This document shows positions 9,413-18,609 of a stretch of 64,000 bases of DNA, one piece after another. Source of the stretch: Gambelia wislizenii (lineage: Eukaryota > Chordata > Lepidosauria > Squamata > Crotaphytidae); assembly GCA_030847615.1 (NCBI GenBank), contig JAUMIR010000005.1:240288645-240352644 (forward strand), in the 5' to 3' direction. The notes beneath the pieces were generated by a model. It was not told where the DNA came from, did not search any database, and saw only the letters and a program-made list of their open reading frames with translations. The position numbers and the translations under genes were made by a program. Position 1 is the stretch's first letter, and each line of letters opens with the position of its first letter.

Positions 9413-11409
9413 TCAGGAGTATTCTCCTTGACTCTTACACATTTCAGATGGTAAATGGGCATCATTAGTTATTACTGCAGTGTTGTTATCCTTTCTAAAG
9501 TAAGCCCGAATGTCCTCAGATTTTAATTTATTATCTGGTGAGATTCTGTTGATGATGTTGTTTTCTATTTCAGGCTGTTTTGTATACCTTGTTGTGGTCT
9601 TATTTAACTGGACTTTAGGGAGCATGTTATTTATATATTCTGCTTCACAGAGTTTGTTTAATTGAGCTTGAAGGGAGTTAAGCCTACCTATGATAACCAA
9701 TTTATCAAGTAGGGGAAGTTTCTTAAATGAATTTATTAAACCTTCCTCTTCCGGGATCTCTGTCTCAAGGCATGGCGGAGAATTCTCTATTTTATTTTCA
9801 TTATTGTCTTGGATATCATCCAGACAAATCAAGTCCCCAACATCTGGTGTCTGTTTTAATTGGTTAGTTTTCTTAGCAGGTCTTTTTTTTGCTTGGATTA
9901 ACTGAGGGTCTAGTAGGGGGTAAGGCGTTGGATGACCAAAGACTCTTCTAACCTCCATCTGATGATGCCGAAATATATTTCTTAGTTTATAGATCCTTGC
10001 AGTGATAAGATCATTGTTGAATGTTACAAGGGCTCTTGCTGTTTTATAATTATAGAAGAGGTACTCTATTCTTACAATATCCTTTTCCCTTAGGAGGCTT
10101 ATCCCAGAAGCTTCCAACTGGTGTATAAAGTGTTTTTTCCTTTGAGGTCCTGTTATTATGCCATACGGTTTTGGATAATTTATAAAAGCCAATTGTGTTT
10201 TTTTTAGTACTAACGCGTGGGGAAAATTATTGAGTTTGGTACAAGGTTTCTGTGATTCAGTTTTCTTAGACAAGTCGGTTTCGTTGTTATTTATAACTCC
10301 CTTTTCTTTGATTAATAAACTCTGTTCATGCTGCCTTAACGTGCAGCTAGAATCCGTCAGGCTATTTATTTGTAGGGATTCAGTTATGTCTGTTTTATGT
10401 TTTATGTCTGTTTTATGATCCCTAGTTTTCATTCTTATTACTGTCTTTTTAGGTTTTTTATTTTTTTGTGTAATTTTAGATTCTAAGATCTTGAACAGTG
10501 TTTTGAAATTGAAGTTTATGAATCTTTTCATTTTAATAAACTCTTTCTTTTGATGATCAGTATTTAAGGTCTTTGTACAATTTTTTTCTTTTATCCTTCT
10601 ACGCTTCATCACACTTTTCCTTGATTTTGATTCAGATTGATTTTTACTTTTACTTTTGGCAATAGTGTCGGTTTGGTTTTGCAGTTCAGCGTTTTTGATC
10701 GTTGTTTTAGCCTCTTTAGGTGGGGCCACTTTCAGAATGCCTTCACCTATCAAATGACAGATAATCTCAATATTTGCCTTTATGGTGCCAATTATGTTAC
10801 CATGGGCTTTTAAGATATCAAGTATGTCTTGAATTGAATCTATTCTGGTGTTATCTTCACCTGTCTTATTCCCAGTTGGTTGCTTTAAATCTATTTCACT
10901 TATGGTTTCATGATCATTTTGGGTTTCTGCCTCCAAAGCTAGTAACTGCTTCATAATTTTTTCTCTACGCTCTTGGGATTCGGCTATTATTTTTTTTTTT
11001 CATTTCTTAACAATTCATCAAGGGGAGGTAGGTCCTCAAAAAATGTCATCAGGCTCTCATCATGGTTTGAGTGGTTACTATTTATTTCAGGTGTCTTTTC
11101 ACTCCCCTTTTCTTGTAAGTCACCAGTTGTTGCTTCCTCCATATTTAGATTAGTTATAGTGGGAGGGGACTTATCTATTTCTAGGTTGGAGCTATCTACA
11201 TTTATTTTTGGTTGAGCTTCATTCTTTTCGGTCTCCGTAATAGATTTCCTTTTCCCCCTTTGTTTTCTCTCCTTAATCCCGGTTGCTTTATCCCTTTTAC
11301 TACCAGCTATTGTAACATAGGACCACATTGATTGGTTTGTTGCACTTGCTATGCCTTTGTTATATTTGCCATTCTTTTTTTGACTTCTGGTAGAGACCAT
11401 TTTATGCAC
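9413..11409 (-). pseudogene. LINE ORF1, one-nucleotide frameshift
   Basis: Two open segments make up ORF1. The first is 140 codons from ATG at 11409, with the Met-start product beginning MVSTRSQKKNGKYNKG. The second runs to the TGA at 9413-9415. They are joined at a run of 11 A (minus strand) at 10990-11000, where the frame shifts by one. The protein is Lys/Glu/Asn-rich and hydrophilic. A conserved-looking C-terminal block contains GPQRKKHFIHQLEASG and ARALVTFNNDL, followed by RIYKLRNIF, suggestive of an RNA-binding fold. I see no CCHC knuckles and no esterase motif. Its presumed role is binding the element RNA. ORF1 is in the same frame as ORF2. Confidence 0.75.
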
Positions 11410-12174
11410 TCGTCACAGGATCTAGTTCAACCAAGTTTCCCTGGGAAGAATATTTTGTTGTGATGGCTAGTCAGTTCCAAATGTTAAAATTATTTCCGAA
11501 CTGTTTCTAGTCTAATAATATAAATTTTAAAATGGGATAAAACAAGATTAATAATAATAAGAAGAAGAATAAGAATAGAATTAAAATTAATGTTCCTTAA
11601 TTTCACTCTAAGTATGGTCCCCAGGGGGATAAGAGTGTCAAGAGCTGAACCCTAGGGTTGCACCCTACTCACTTTTATAGTCCTGTGCCTGGCTCTTCAA
11701 AGGCCACGCTGCCACTGCTGGCAGTTTGCCTTTCCTGGCCAAGCCTCCTCTTACTTCTGCCGGGCTAATCACACTCCCTGGTCCCAGTGTTGTGGGGAGA
11801 AGGGCTTGACTCCTGGCTCAGCGTCTCTGGCTGCTCCTGCTTGCAGTGTCTCTGAGGGGGAAGAGCTTTTAAGAAGTTTGCCTTCCCTGGCCACGCCTCC
11901 TCTTGCTTCTGTCACACTCCCCGGCCCCAAAGGTCTCGACTCCCGGTTCAGTATCTCCGGCCACTCCCGCCTGCAATGAGTTGCCCCAGATGGTGTCTCC
12001 GAAGCCAACTCCGTCCAGACAAGCAAAGCAAGGCACCCGGGGCGACCAGGAGCCTCCGGCCAGGTGGACACAGGGCGGGGCAGCCAAACAGCAACAAGTA
12101 AAAGGCAGGTTTACTTATGTGGTCCCAAGGGGAAATGCTTAGTACTTGCTTGCTAAGGTGATGGCAGGTGCTTC
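11410..12174 (-). promoter_or_regulatory. LINE 5' UTR with tandemly duplicated GC-rich monomer
   Basis: About 765 bp precede ORF1. Two related segments lie in tandem, about 11725-11873 and 11874-11990. Both start AGTTTGCCT(T/CC)CCTGGCCA and share the CCTCCTCTT-CTTCTG and CGACTCC-GGTTCAGTATCTC-like blocks. Internal duplicated monomers in a 5' UTR are typical of LINE promoters; promoter activity itself is inferred. The base composition is much more GC-rich than the ORFs. Confidence 0.6.
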
Positions 12175-12187
12175 TGGTGCCATTTCA
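12175..12187 (+). repeat. 13-bp target-site duplication, 5' side of the LINE
   Basis: Exact second copy of TGGTGCCATTTCA (first at 5768-5780). Confidence 0.88.
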
Positions 12188-12872
12188 GATCATTGCTAAG
12201 AGGAAATATTGTTTTCCATGGTGGGGGAGGGACTCCATGCAAGTAGAAAGCTAGTAGAGCAAGGAGACATGATGTTACCTTTTATGCCAATTTTCAGCTT
12301 GGCAATAAGTATTATTTTTCTAGAAAGCATTAAAAAAATGTATTCTCCTCCTACAGTATGGAGTGGTAATGTCTGTTCTACCAAGACAGAATTCTACCAC
12401 CTCATTCTGCTACATGTGAAGACACAATGAAAGCCAAGACTACTTTCATATTCTTAGTACTTTGGTTACTTTTTAAAAATCTCAGTGCTAGAAGCCACTG
12501 ACCAAAAGACATTCTCCTCTAGTCTACTTCACTGTGCCCTCAACATCCACAGAAGAGCATAAGGCAGGAGCATACTGCATAGCAGAAATCAGCACATGAA
12601 CTATGTGGTATTTCTCCTCCTCCATTTAGTGAGACTACTCCCCATATCTATAAGAGTAAATAAGAAGCTACAGCTACACTGCAAAAGGAGTGAAGCTGTC
12701 CCTCCTTAAACTGCCATCATGTAATGCCATAGTTACTGCATAACGAAACTGATTACACATAACTAATCATTTGAACTGGGCTACTTCCCAGGTGTGGTAT
12801 GATGTTTAGTCTACTGTAATATTTTGCTTGCTGAAAAATATTGTGCTAACCTAGACTTTTTTTAAAAATATA
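12188..12872. other. No recognisable feature
   Basis: AT-rich single-copy-looking DNA. The short open frames on both strands lack any domain signal. Confidence 0.5.
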
Positions 12873-13101
12873 GGTTGATCCCCATATCTGTGGGAAATAC
12901 ATTTCAAGACAGACACACACACTGTGGATACCTGAACCCATGGATAAAAGGAAAACCCTATTATATTCAATGAGATGAATGCTGGTAGTTGACCGTAAAA
13001 TTATATGGGAGGACCTAAAAATGCCTAGAGAGAACATATTTTTTGAGATGTGGAAAAGTGAAACCATAGATACTGACTCTGTGGATACAGAGGTCAACCT
13101 A
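12873..13101. mobile_element. Pogo/Tigger-like MITE, family 2
   Basis: The copy begins GGTTGATCCCCATATCTGTG and ends GATACAGAGGTCAACCT. Between TIRs it shares AACCCTATTATATTCAATGA and the block GTTGACCGTAAAATTATATG with the copies at 47347 and 27705. TA dinucleotides flank it. The interior of about 230 bp has no coding capacity. Confidence 0.72.
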
Positions 13102-13773
13102 TACATTTTTTTTTCTCAGCATGTCTAGAAAACAAACGTGATTTTTTTTCACATCTTCAATTTTTATCTATTACAGCTTGGGGGGCTTTTCTTTATGAGC
13201 AGGAAAAACAGCAGTTTGTTTGTGTGTCCATATGTGTATGCACAGATGTGGGTAGACAAACACAAGTATATGTGTGTTTTGTTCTTTGAATGCAGCCTTG
13301 CTGTTCAATCCACTTTAATTTCAGTCTCCATATTGCTGGAATTCTCTTAACTGCTGTATAGTTTTGTGAAGCAGGCTACTGAATGTTGTGTGCTCATTTG
13401 TATGTATGCCTTTTGGGCCTTGGCTGGCAGCAATGTCCACAGATCTTTCCAGGATGACATGATTTGCCTCTCTGCGTTATATAAACATCACCCAGAGACA
13501 AATGTAGCCCATAATGCCATATCTAAAAATTGCCCAAATTGGCAAAGCTAGACAAACTCTCCTAGTTCTTTTAAAAGCAATATTGCACAGTCACTTTTTG
13601 TTGTTTTCTTTACTGAACAAGGACATGAAAGCTTGGAGGTTTTACTGTCTTTGCTTTTCTTTTTTGTCTTTTAGCAAGGAGACTGCTATTTTAAAGAGAG
13701 GATGGAGGAAAGGAAGAAAAGAAGGAAAAAGAGAGGAGGAGACGGGAGGAGAGGGAGAGAGATCAACCATACC
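13102..13773. other. No recognisable feature
   Basis: Mostly AT-rich DNA followed by a purine-rich GA/GGA tract near 13690-13765. No gene or repeat boundary is recognised. Confidence 0.45.
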
Positions 13774-14142
13774 ATACCCTCTGTCTCAGTTTGACAGAGA
13801 GCATCCTGATTAGTCCTCTATCATCCTACTTTTCAGCTGCTTTTAAAATATCCAGGTTTCTCTCTCCAACTCTGACTTTCCCCTTTCATTCAGGCTTACT
13901 TCAGTTGCTACAAACCCAGTTCAAAGTGCAAAAGTAGTAGTCTGTGTTCAGTGTAGTGGAGGGAGAGGAGAGGAGGAGTGGAATCGTGCCCTTCTCTGTA
14001 GTCTCTGCCAAAATCAAACCGTTGCAGCCTCTCCTGGCTTGTCTGTCCTTCCTCATGAATAACGTTTGCTGTCCTGACCACACTCTTAGGTTGCTTTGCC
14101 ACATATGTTCTGGTATCCATCTGTGAATTGTTGGAGGGTATA
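13774..14142 (-). mobile_element. MITE of the TACCCTCCAAC-terminus family
   Basis: The copy runs from ACCCTCTGTCTCAGTTTGAC to ATTGTTGGAGGGTA. Its interior is the reverse of 17898-18288: TTCAGCTGCTTTTAAAATAT here against the complement there, and ACTTCAGTTGCTACAAACCC. A Lys/Ser-poor open frame on either strand is incidental. Confidence 0.65.
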
Positions 14143-14471
14143 GCATATTTTTATAGATAATCTTATATTCTCAGTCAACAGTGATAAATAAGAAACCTGG
14201 TAGGCTAAAACAAAATTAGTCCATCATCCTGTTTCTAGCAATGTTCAGGAAGGCAAGAGGAACTGAAGGCAATAGCCGTCTTCCATCATTTGCCCCTATA
14301 ATCTGGTAGTCAGAGATATAGTGCATCTGAACATGGAGGTTCCCTTTAGTGATCATAGTTTATAGACAGTGACAGAAACTCTAGGAACTCACCTAACTGA
14401 AGCCACCAAAACTAACAACCATCAGTGCATCTTATGAAAATGACTCTCTTTACATCTATGCATGTCATGCA

Positions 14472-14701
14472 CAGTTGTCCCTTCATATTCGCTGGGGTTT
14501 GGTTCCAGAACCCCCGTGGATACCAAAATCCATGAATACTCAAGTCCCATTATATGCAATGGCATAGCAAAATGGTGTCCCTTATATAAGATGGAAAAAT
14601 CAAAGTTTGCTTTTTCGATTATTATTTTTTTTAAGAATATTTTCAAGCCGTGAATACTTAAATCTGTGGATACCAAATCCGTGGATATTAAGGGACAACT
14701 G
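14472..14701. mobile_element. Pogo/Tigger-like MITE, family 1
   Basis: Termini CAGTTGTCCCTTCATATTCG and, at the other end, AAGGGACAACTG form a perfect 12-bp inverted repeat. A TA follows the right end (14702-14703); CA precedes the left. The 230-bp interior has the GGTTCCAGAACCCCCGTGGA and GTGGATACCAAAATCCATGA blocks typical of Tigger-type ends. The same terminus bounds the GC-array element at 27777. Confidence 0.85.
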
Positions 14702-14747
14702 TATATAAATGTAAAATAAATGTCTGGGATTCAAAAGGGCCCATAAA

Positions 14748-15239
14748 AGAATCATAGAATCATAAAGTTGGAAGAGACCACAAGGGCCATCCAGTCCAAT
14801 TTCCTGCCATACAGGAATACACAATCAAATCATTCCCAACAGATGGCCATCCAGCCTCTGCTTAAAAACCTCCAAAGAAGGAGACCCCACCACACTATGA
14901 GGCAGTGTATTCCACTTCTGAACAGCTCTTACTTAGGTGGAATCTCTTTTCCTGTAGTTTGAACCCATTGCTCCGTGTCCTAGTCTCTGGAGCAGCAGAA
15001 AACAAGCTTGCTCCATCCTCAGTATGACATCCCTTTAAATATTTAAACATGGATATAATGGCACCTCTTAACCTTCTCTTCTCTAGACTAAACATTCCCA
15101 GCTCCCTAAGCTGCTCCTCATAGGGCATGGCTTCCATAACTCCCACCATCCTGGTTGTCCTCCTCTGGACACGTTCCAGCTTCTCAATATCCTTCCAGAA
15201 TTGTGGTGCCCAGAACTGGAGGCAATATTCCAGGTGAAG
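14748..15239 (-). mobile_element. CR1 LINE 3' fragment
   Basis: Starts with the antisense tail AGAATCATAGAATCATAAAG, then TTGGAAGAGACCACAAGGGC and GGATGGCCATC-type blocks. It continues into decayed ORF2 C-terminus (GGCTTCCATAACTCCCACC, TTCTGGTGCCCAGAACTGG-like). It ends at about 15239 next to unrelated sequence. Confidence 0.9.
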
Positions 15240-15544
15240 TCAGAAAATACTTCCATATATCCGGACACGTTCCAGCTTCTTGCCTGCAGGCAGCGTAACA
15301 AGTAGCAATGAGAAAGTAGAACCAGAAAAGCTTAGATCATCTATAAGAACAGTGTAAGATGCACAAAGCATTTGAGCAAGCAGATTAAGATCTTGGTCTT
15401 TTCCTATGAAGTCAAGGAAGACCATCATGGGAGAAAAGTTGGCAAGAGCATTGGTCTCCACCATGGCCAACATTTTATTTTATTTTATTTATATTTTACC
15501 TTTCCCCCTGCTATCAGGCTCAGTCCCTGATGGATTCTCTCCCC

Positions 15545-15936
15545 ACCATTTCCATGTGGTGCTGCAACATTGCTATTAATTGTGTTTTCATTTCTTACTG
15601 CTGACTAACAAGGATTTGAAATGACTGTAAGGAAAAGGGAGGATACCGGCCACTGGAGAGCCGGGAGATAAGTGCAGCTGCATTTCGGAGCTTGGGAAAA
15701 GGAGGCTGAATGACTGCATGGGAAAAGGAGGGCAGAAGATGATGGATAGCCAATAATTTTCTAGACTGCCAGATGTTATAGATGGTCAAATGCTTTTAGT
15801 CTACTGCTTGTCCTTTGAATTCTCATTCTGAGCAACGACTTGGTATGTTATGCTTTCTGGATTACTGTGCCAATAACATTTTCTGTTTAACTCTAAAACT
15901 GCTGATCAATGCATCTGGGAATGCAAGTACCTGACA
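15545..15936 (+). mobile_element. Probable solo LTR (same family as 52953-53381)
   Basis: The right part matches 53100-53381: GATGGATAGCCAATAATTTT, TCATTCTGAGCAACGACTT, TTTCTGGATTACTGTGCCAA, and the end GTACCTGACA. The left boundary is unclear and may be truncated. There is no internal region. Confidence 0.55.
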
Positions 15937-16029
15937 CTTGCCCAAACCCCAAGGTGGCTTCTAGACAATTAAAAGAAGGTACGGGGGGGGGAGACAAACA
16001 AACAAACAAAGAAATGTACAAACTTTTTT

Positions 16030-16260
16030 AAAAATAAGCAAACAACTTTATTAAAAACACAAAGTTAAAACAATTCAAAACACATTTAAAACATAATTTT
16101 AAAAAGATAAAAGCAGATTCCCATTCTGGCACATTAATTACGGTATAAGCCAAAGGCCTAATTAAATAAGAAGGTATTTGCCTGACAGCAGAAAGAGAAG
16201 AGAGAAGGAGCCTACTGAACTTCCAGCAGAAGGGACTTCCACATTTGGTCCTTGCAAAGC
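16030..16260 (-). mobile_element. Degenerate L2-like LINE 3' fragment
   Basis: Antisense of an L2-like end: AT-rich 3' UTR, then GGTATTTGCCTGACAGCAGA and CTTCCAGCAGAAGGGACTTCC, comparable with 17430-17520. Old and poorly preserved. Confidence 0.45.
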
Positions 16261-16280
16261 AGATTAGACCCTTCACATGT

Positions 16281-16410
16281 CAGTATGGCAAAGTGGTTTG
16301 AGTGCTGGACTATGACTCTGGAGACCAGGGTTCGAATCCCTGCTCGGGCATGAAAATCCACTGGTCACTAGGTGTCAGAAATGACTTGAAGGCACACAGC
16401 AACCAGAACC
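16281..16410 (+). mobile_element. tRNA-derived Sauria-type SINE, internally deleted
   Basis: Pol III A-box region GTGGTTTGAGTGCTGGACTA and B box GGTTCGAATCCC are intact. The central body is deleted and the copy jumps from CCACTGGTCACTAGG to the tail GAAATGACTTGAAGGCACAC. Confidence 0.85.
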
Positions 16411-17154
16411 ACCCCCCTTCATGTTGATGCAAATAGCAGGTATGGGGTCCTGATCCAGATTTGCACCACAGAGGGGGGAAGGTATCACAGTGCTGTCCCT
16501 CACAACCTATACCAGAGTGTCTCTACTTCTGGGAGACAACCTTATACTCCAGACCAATTCTTGCAACTCTGAAAATATGTACATTCAAGACTATGGCAGC
16601 TCCACATGCAGTTTGGACAACACATTCCAGACTTTCAGACTTTTCTGTCATGGCTACCTTTATCTCCCCCTCGTTTTCCACTGCGACCCTCAATACCTGT
16701 TGTTTTGCATAAGATCTGATTTCTGGAAGAGTTTGGGAGACCTCAGAAGCTTGCTCAGTACTTTGTGACATTTTTTGTTGATCCCAATGAAGGCATTGCC
16801 CAGCTGTGACTTAAAAGATGGAACTCTTTAACCACCAGATCAATCTTATTGACCACAGTGTTGGTGATAACAGACATGTGAAAACATAGTTAATAAGACA
16901 GCCTAGTTTGAGTGACCACCTCCTTTATCAGTGGAACCAGAAAGAGGAGTCTTATAAAGTGATAAGCAAACACAATTTATTATTGTCAGAACTGAACTGC
17001 CTCATCAGGAGCCCATTAAAATACACCAAGATAATCTCATTGGCTTTCCTTTCTGTTCAGTTTGTCTTGGTACAAATTAACTTGTTCCCTCTCCATTTGA
17101 AGGAGAAGGGCTCAGTGGTAGAGTACAGTATATCTCCACTTGAATATTCTGGTA

Positions 17155-17640
17155 TGTTGTTGTTGTTGTTGTTGTTATTCATTTATATCCCACCTTTTTT
17201 CCAATAGTGGGACTCAAGGAGGCTAACAACATACTTAAAACAATACAAATTAAAAACCAGCCAGAATAAAAGTATAAATATAAGATTAAAAAACAATTTA
17301 TGAGGTTAAACATTAAACATAAAAAATATTAAAATGCATTAAAAGACTGTATACAAACCTTAAAAACAGCACCACACAGCATTAAAAGTCCAACCCTAGT
17401 CAGTTTGTAAAAGCCTGATGGCACAGAAATGTTTTGACCTGCCTATGGAAGGAGAGCAAGGACAGGGCCATCCTGGCCTCTCTGGGGAGGGAGTTCTAAA
17501 GTCTGTGAGCAGCCATTGAGAAGGACCTCTCCTCTGTTCCCACCAAATGAGCCTGAGAAGGTGGTGGGACAGAGAGAAGAGATTCTCCAAATGATTTTAG
17601 AGCTCATAAATGGCCTCATTCCTACAGGTTAAAGGGATCT
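17155..17640 (-). mobile_element. L2-like LINE 3' end with (TTG)n
   Basis: A TGT trinucleotide run (17157-17178) abuts TTTATATCCCACC, the antisense of the L2 3' terminus. Further in, the minus strand encodes the L2 ORF2 C-terminal pattern (SMAAHRL, NSLPREARMAL, SFHRQVKTFL) with a stop in place of Trp. The copy is dead. Confidence 0.75.
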
Positions 17641-17897
17641 CAAGAAAGCAGCAATGGTGCCCAAGAAAAGAAATGCAGAATTGTAATATAATGGCCAAGT
17701 GAGGCTTCCCTAATCAGTACTTTTTGCGAGCTGAGCCCAAACTGCCCTTAACATTTGATAATAGATTATTTTGTGAGTTGTTAAAATATTTTCATCACCA
17801 GGTTTAGAAAGTGTGATTTTTTTCCCCTCATACATTTCTAATGACTTTATTATCTATGGCCTAAATCCTGTTGCTCATTCCAACTACAATAGACCCA

Positions 17898-18288
17898 TAC
17901 CCTACAACATTTCACAGATGAAAACCGGGACATTTGAGGCCAAGTAACATTAGAGTGTGGTCAAGATGGAAAAACGTTGTCCATGAGGAAAAATGCAAAA
18001 ACTAGGAGAGACTGCAGCTGTTTGTTTTTATCTGAGTCTGCTGGAAAGGATAAGATTCCATCTCCTCATCTCCCACCACCACCACCACCACTGTGTTAAC
18101 TGAGACTGAGAGCAAATGAGTGCTTTTGCAATTTGAACTCAGTTTGCACCAAATGAAATAAGCTGAGGAAGAAGGGGGAAAGTCGAGGAAAAGAGAGAAA
18201 CTGAGACACTTTAAAAGCAGCTGAAAATGTTGGGTGACAGAGGATTAATCTGGGTTGTCTCTGCTAAATTGGGACAGTTGGAGGGTAC
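17898..18288 (+). mobile_element. MITE of the TACCCTCCAAC-terminus family
   Basis: It begins ACCCTACAACATTTCACAG and ends ACAGTTGGAGGGTAC. The interior includes GAGTGTGGTCAAGATGG and CACTTTAAAAGCAGCTGAAA. Other copies are 13774, 34148, 55603 and a partial at 30630. A CCA trinucleotide run sits at 18077-18092. Confidence 0.7.
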
Positions 18289-18409
18289 ATAGACCTACTG
18301 AGTCAATGGGAACCTGAGAAGTTGACAGTTAGGTAGGTTCTGTTGATTCAGTGGATCTATTTCAATTAGTGCTGGAGAATTGGAATGGGTGTCAGAGCAA
18401 ATCCATCAC

Positions 18410-18609
18410 TAGAAAACATGAATAAACTGTGGCTGTTGTATTTTGGACATACCATGAGACATTTTGATTTTGGAAAAGAAGCGGAAGGCAATAGGAAAAG
18501 AGGGAGACCACACTACAGATGAACTGATTCAGTCAAGTAAATCACAGCCCTGAGTTTGTGAGACCTCAGGGCAGTGGATGACCAGAACTGTTGGAGATTT
18601 CTCATTCAT
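18410..18609 (+). mobile_element. BovB-like RTE LINE 3' end, interrupted
   Basis: The plus strand carries the decayed end of RTE ORF2: LVYFGHTMRHFDFGKEAEG then NRKRGRPHYR, as in BovB-type proteins. It is followed by CAGGGCAGTGGATGACCAG and GAGATTTCTCATTCAT. The tail resumes at 22108 (GGAGAGGTCTCATTCATAGG) on the far side of the next LINE, which inserted into it. Confidence 0.75.

Larger units (their letters stand above)
5781..12174 (-). mobile_element. Near full-length APE-type LINE (Vingi/Ingi-like, tentative)
   Basis: This 6394-bp non-LTR retrotransposon lies on the minus strand between identical 13-bp duplications. Order 5' to 3': a GC-rich 5' leader with a partial tandem duplication, ORF1, ORF2 (endonuclease, RT, C-terminal Cys/His motif), and a 3' UTR of about 230 bp ending in ATTTG repeats. 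The apurinic-type endonuclease, the absence of RNase H, the C-X4-C-X7-H-X6-C-like motif and the microsatellite tail suggest the I/Ingi/Vingi group, which is known in lizards. Clade assignment by eye is not firm; a divergent L1-like or other APE clade is possible. Few lesions imply a young insertion. Confidence 0.85.

Noticed and set aside
13366..13813. Possible small exons upstream of a purine-rich tract
   Set aside because: No paired splice sites or domain; the GGA/GAA tract accounts for the charged frame.
16288..16340. tRNA gene (A and B boxes present)
   Set aside because: No cloverleaf with paired acceptor stem; it is the head of a SINE, with the same head at 33130, 45356 and elsewhere.
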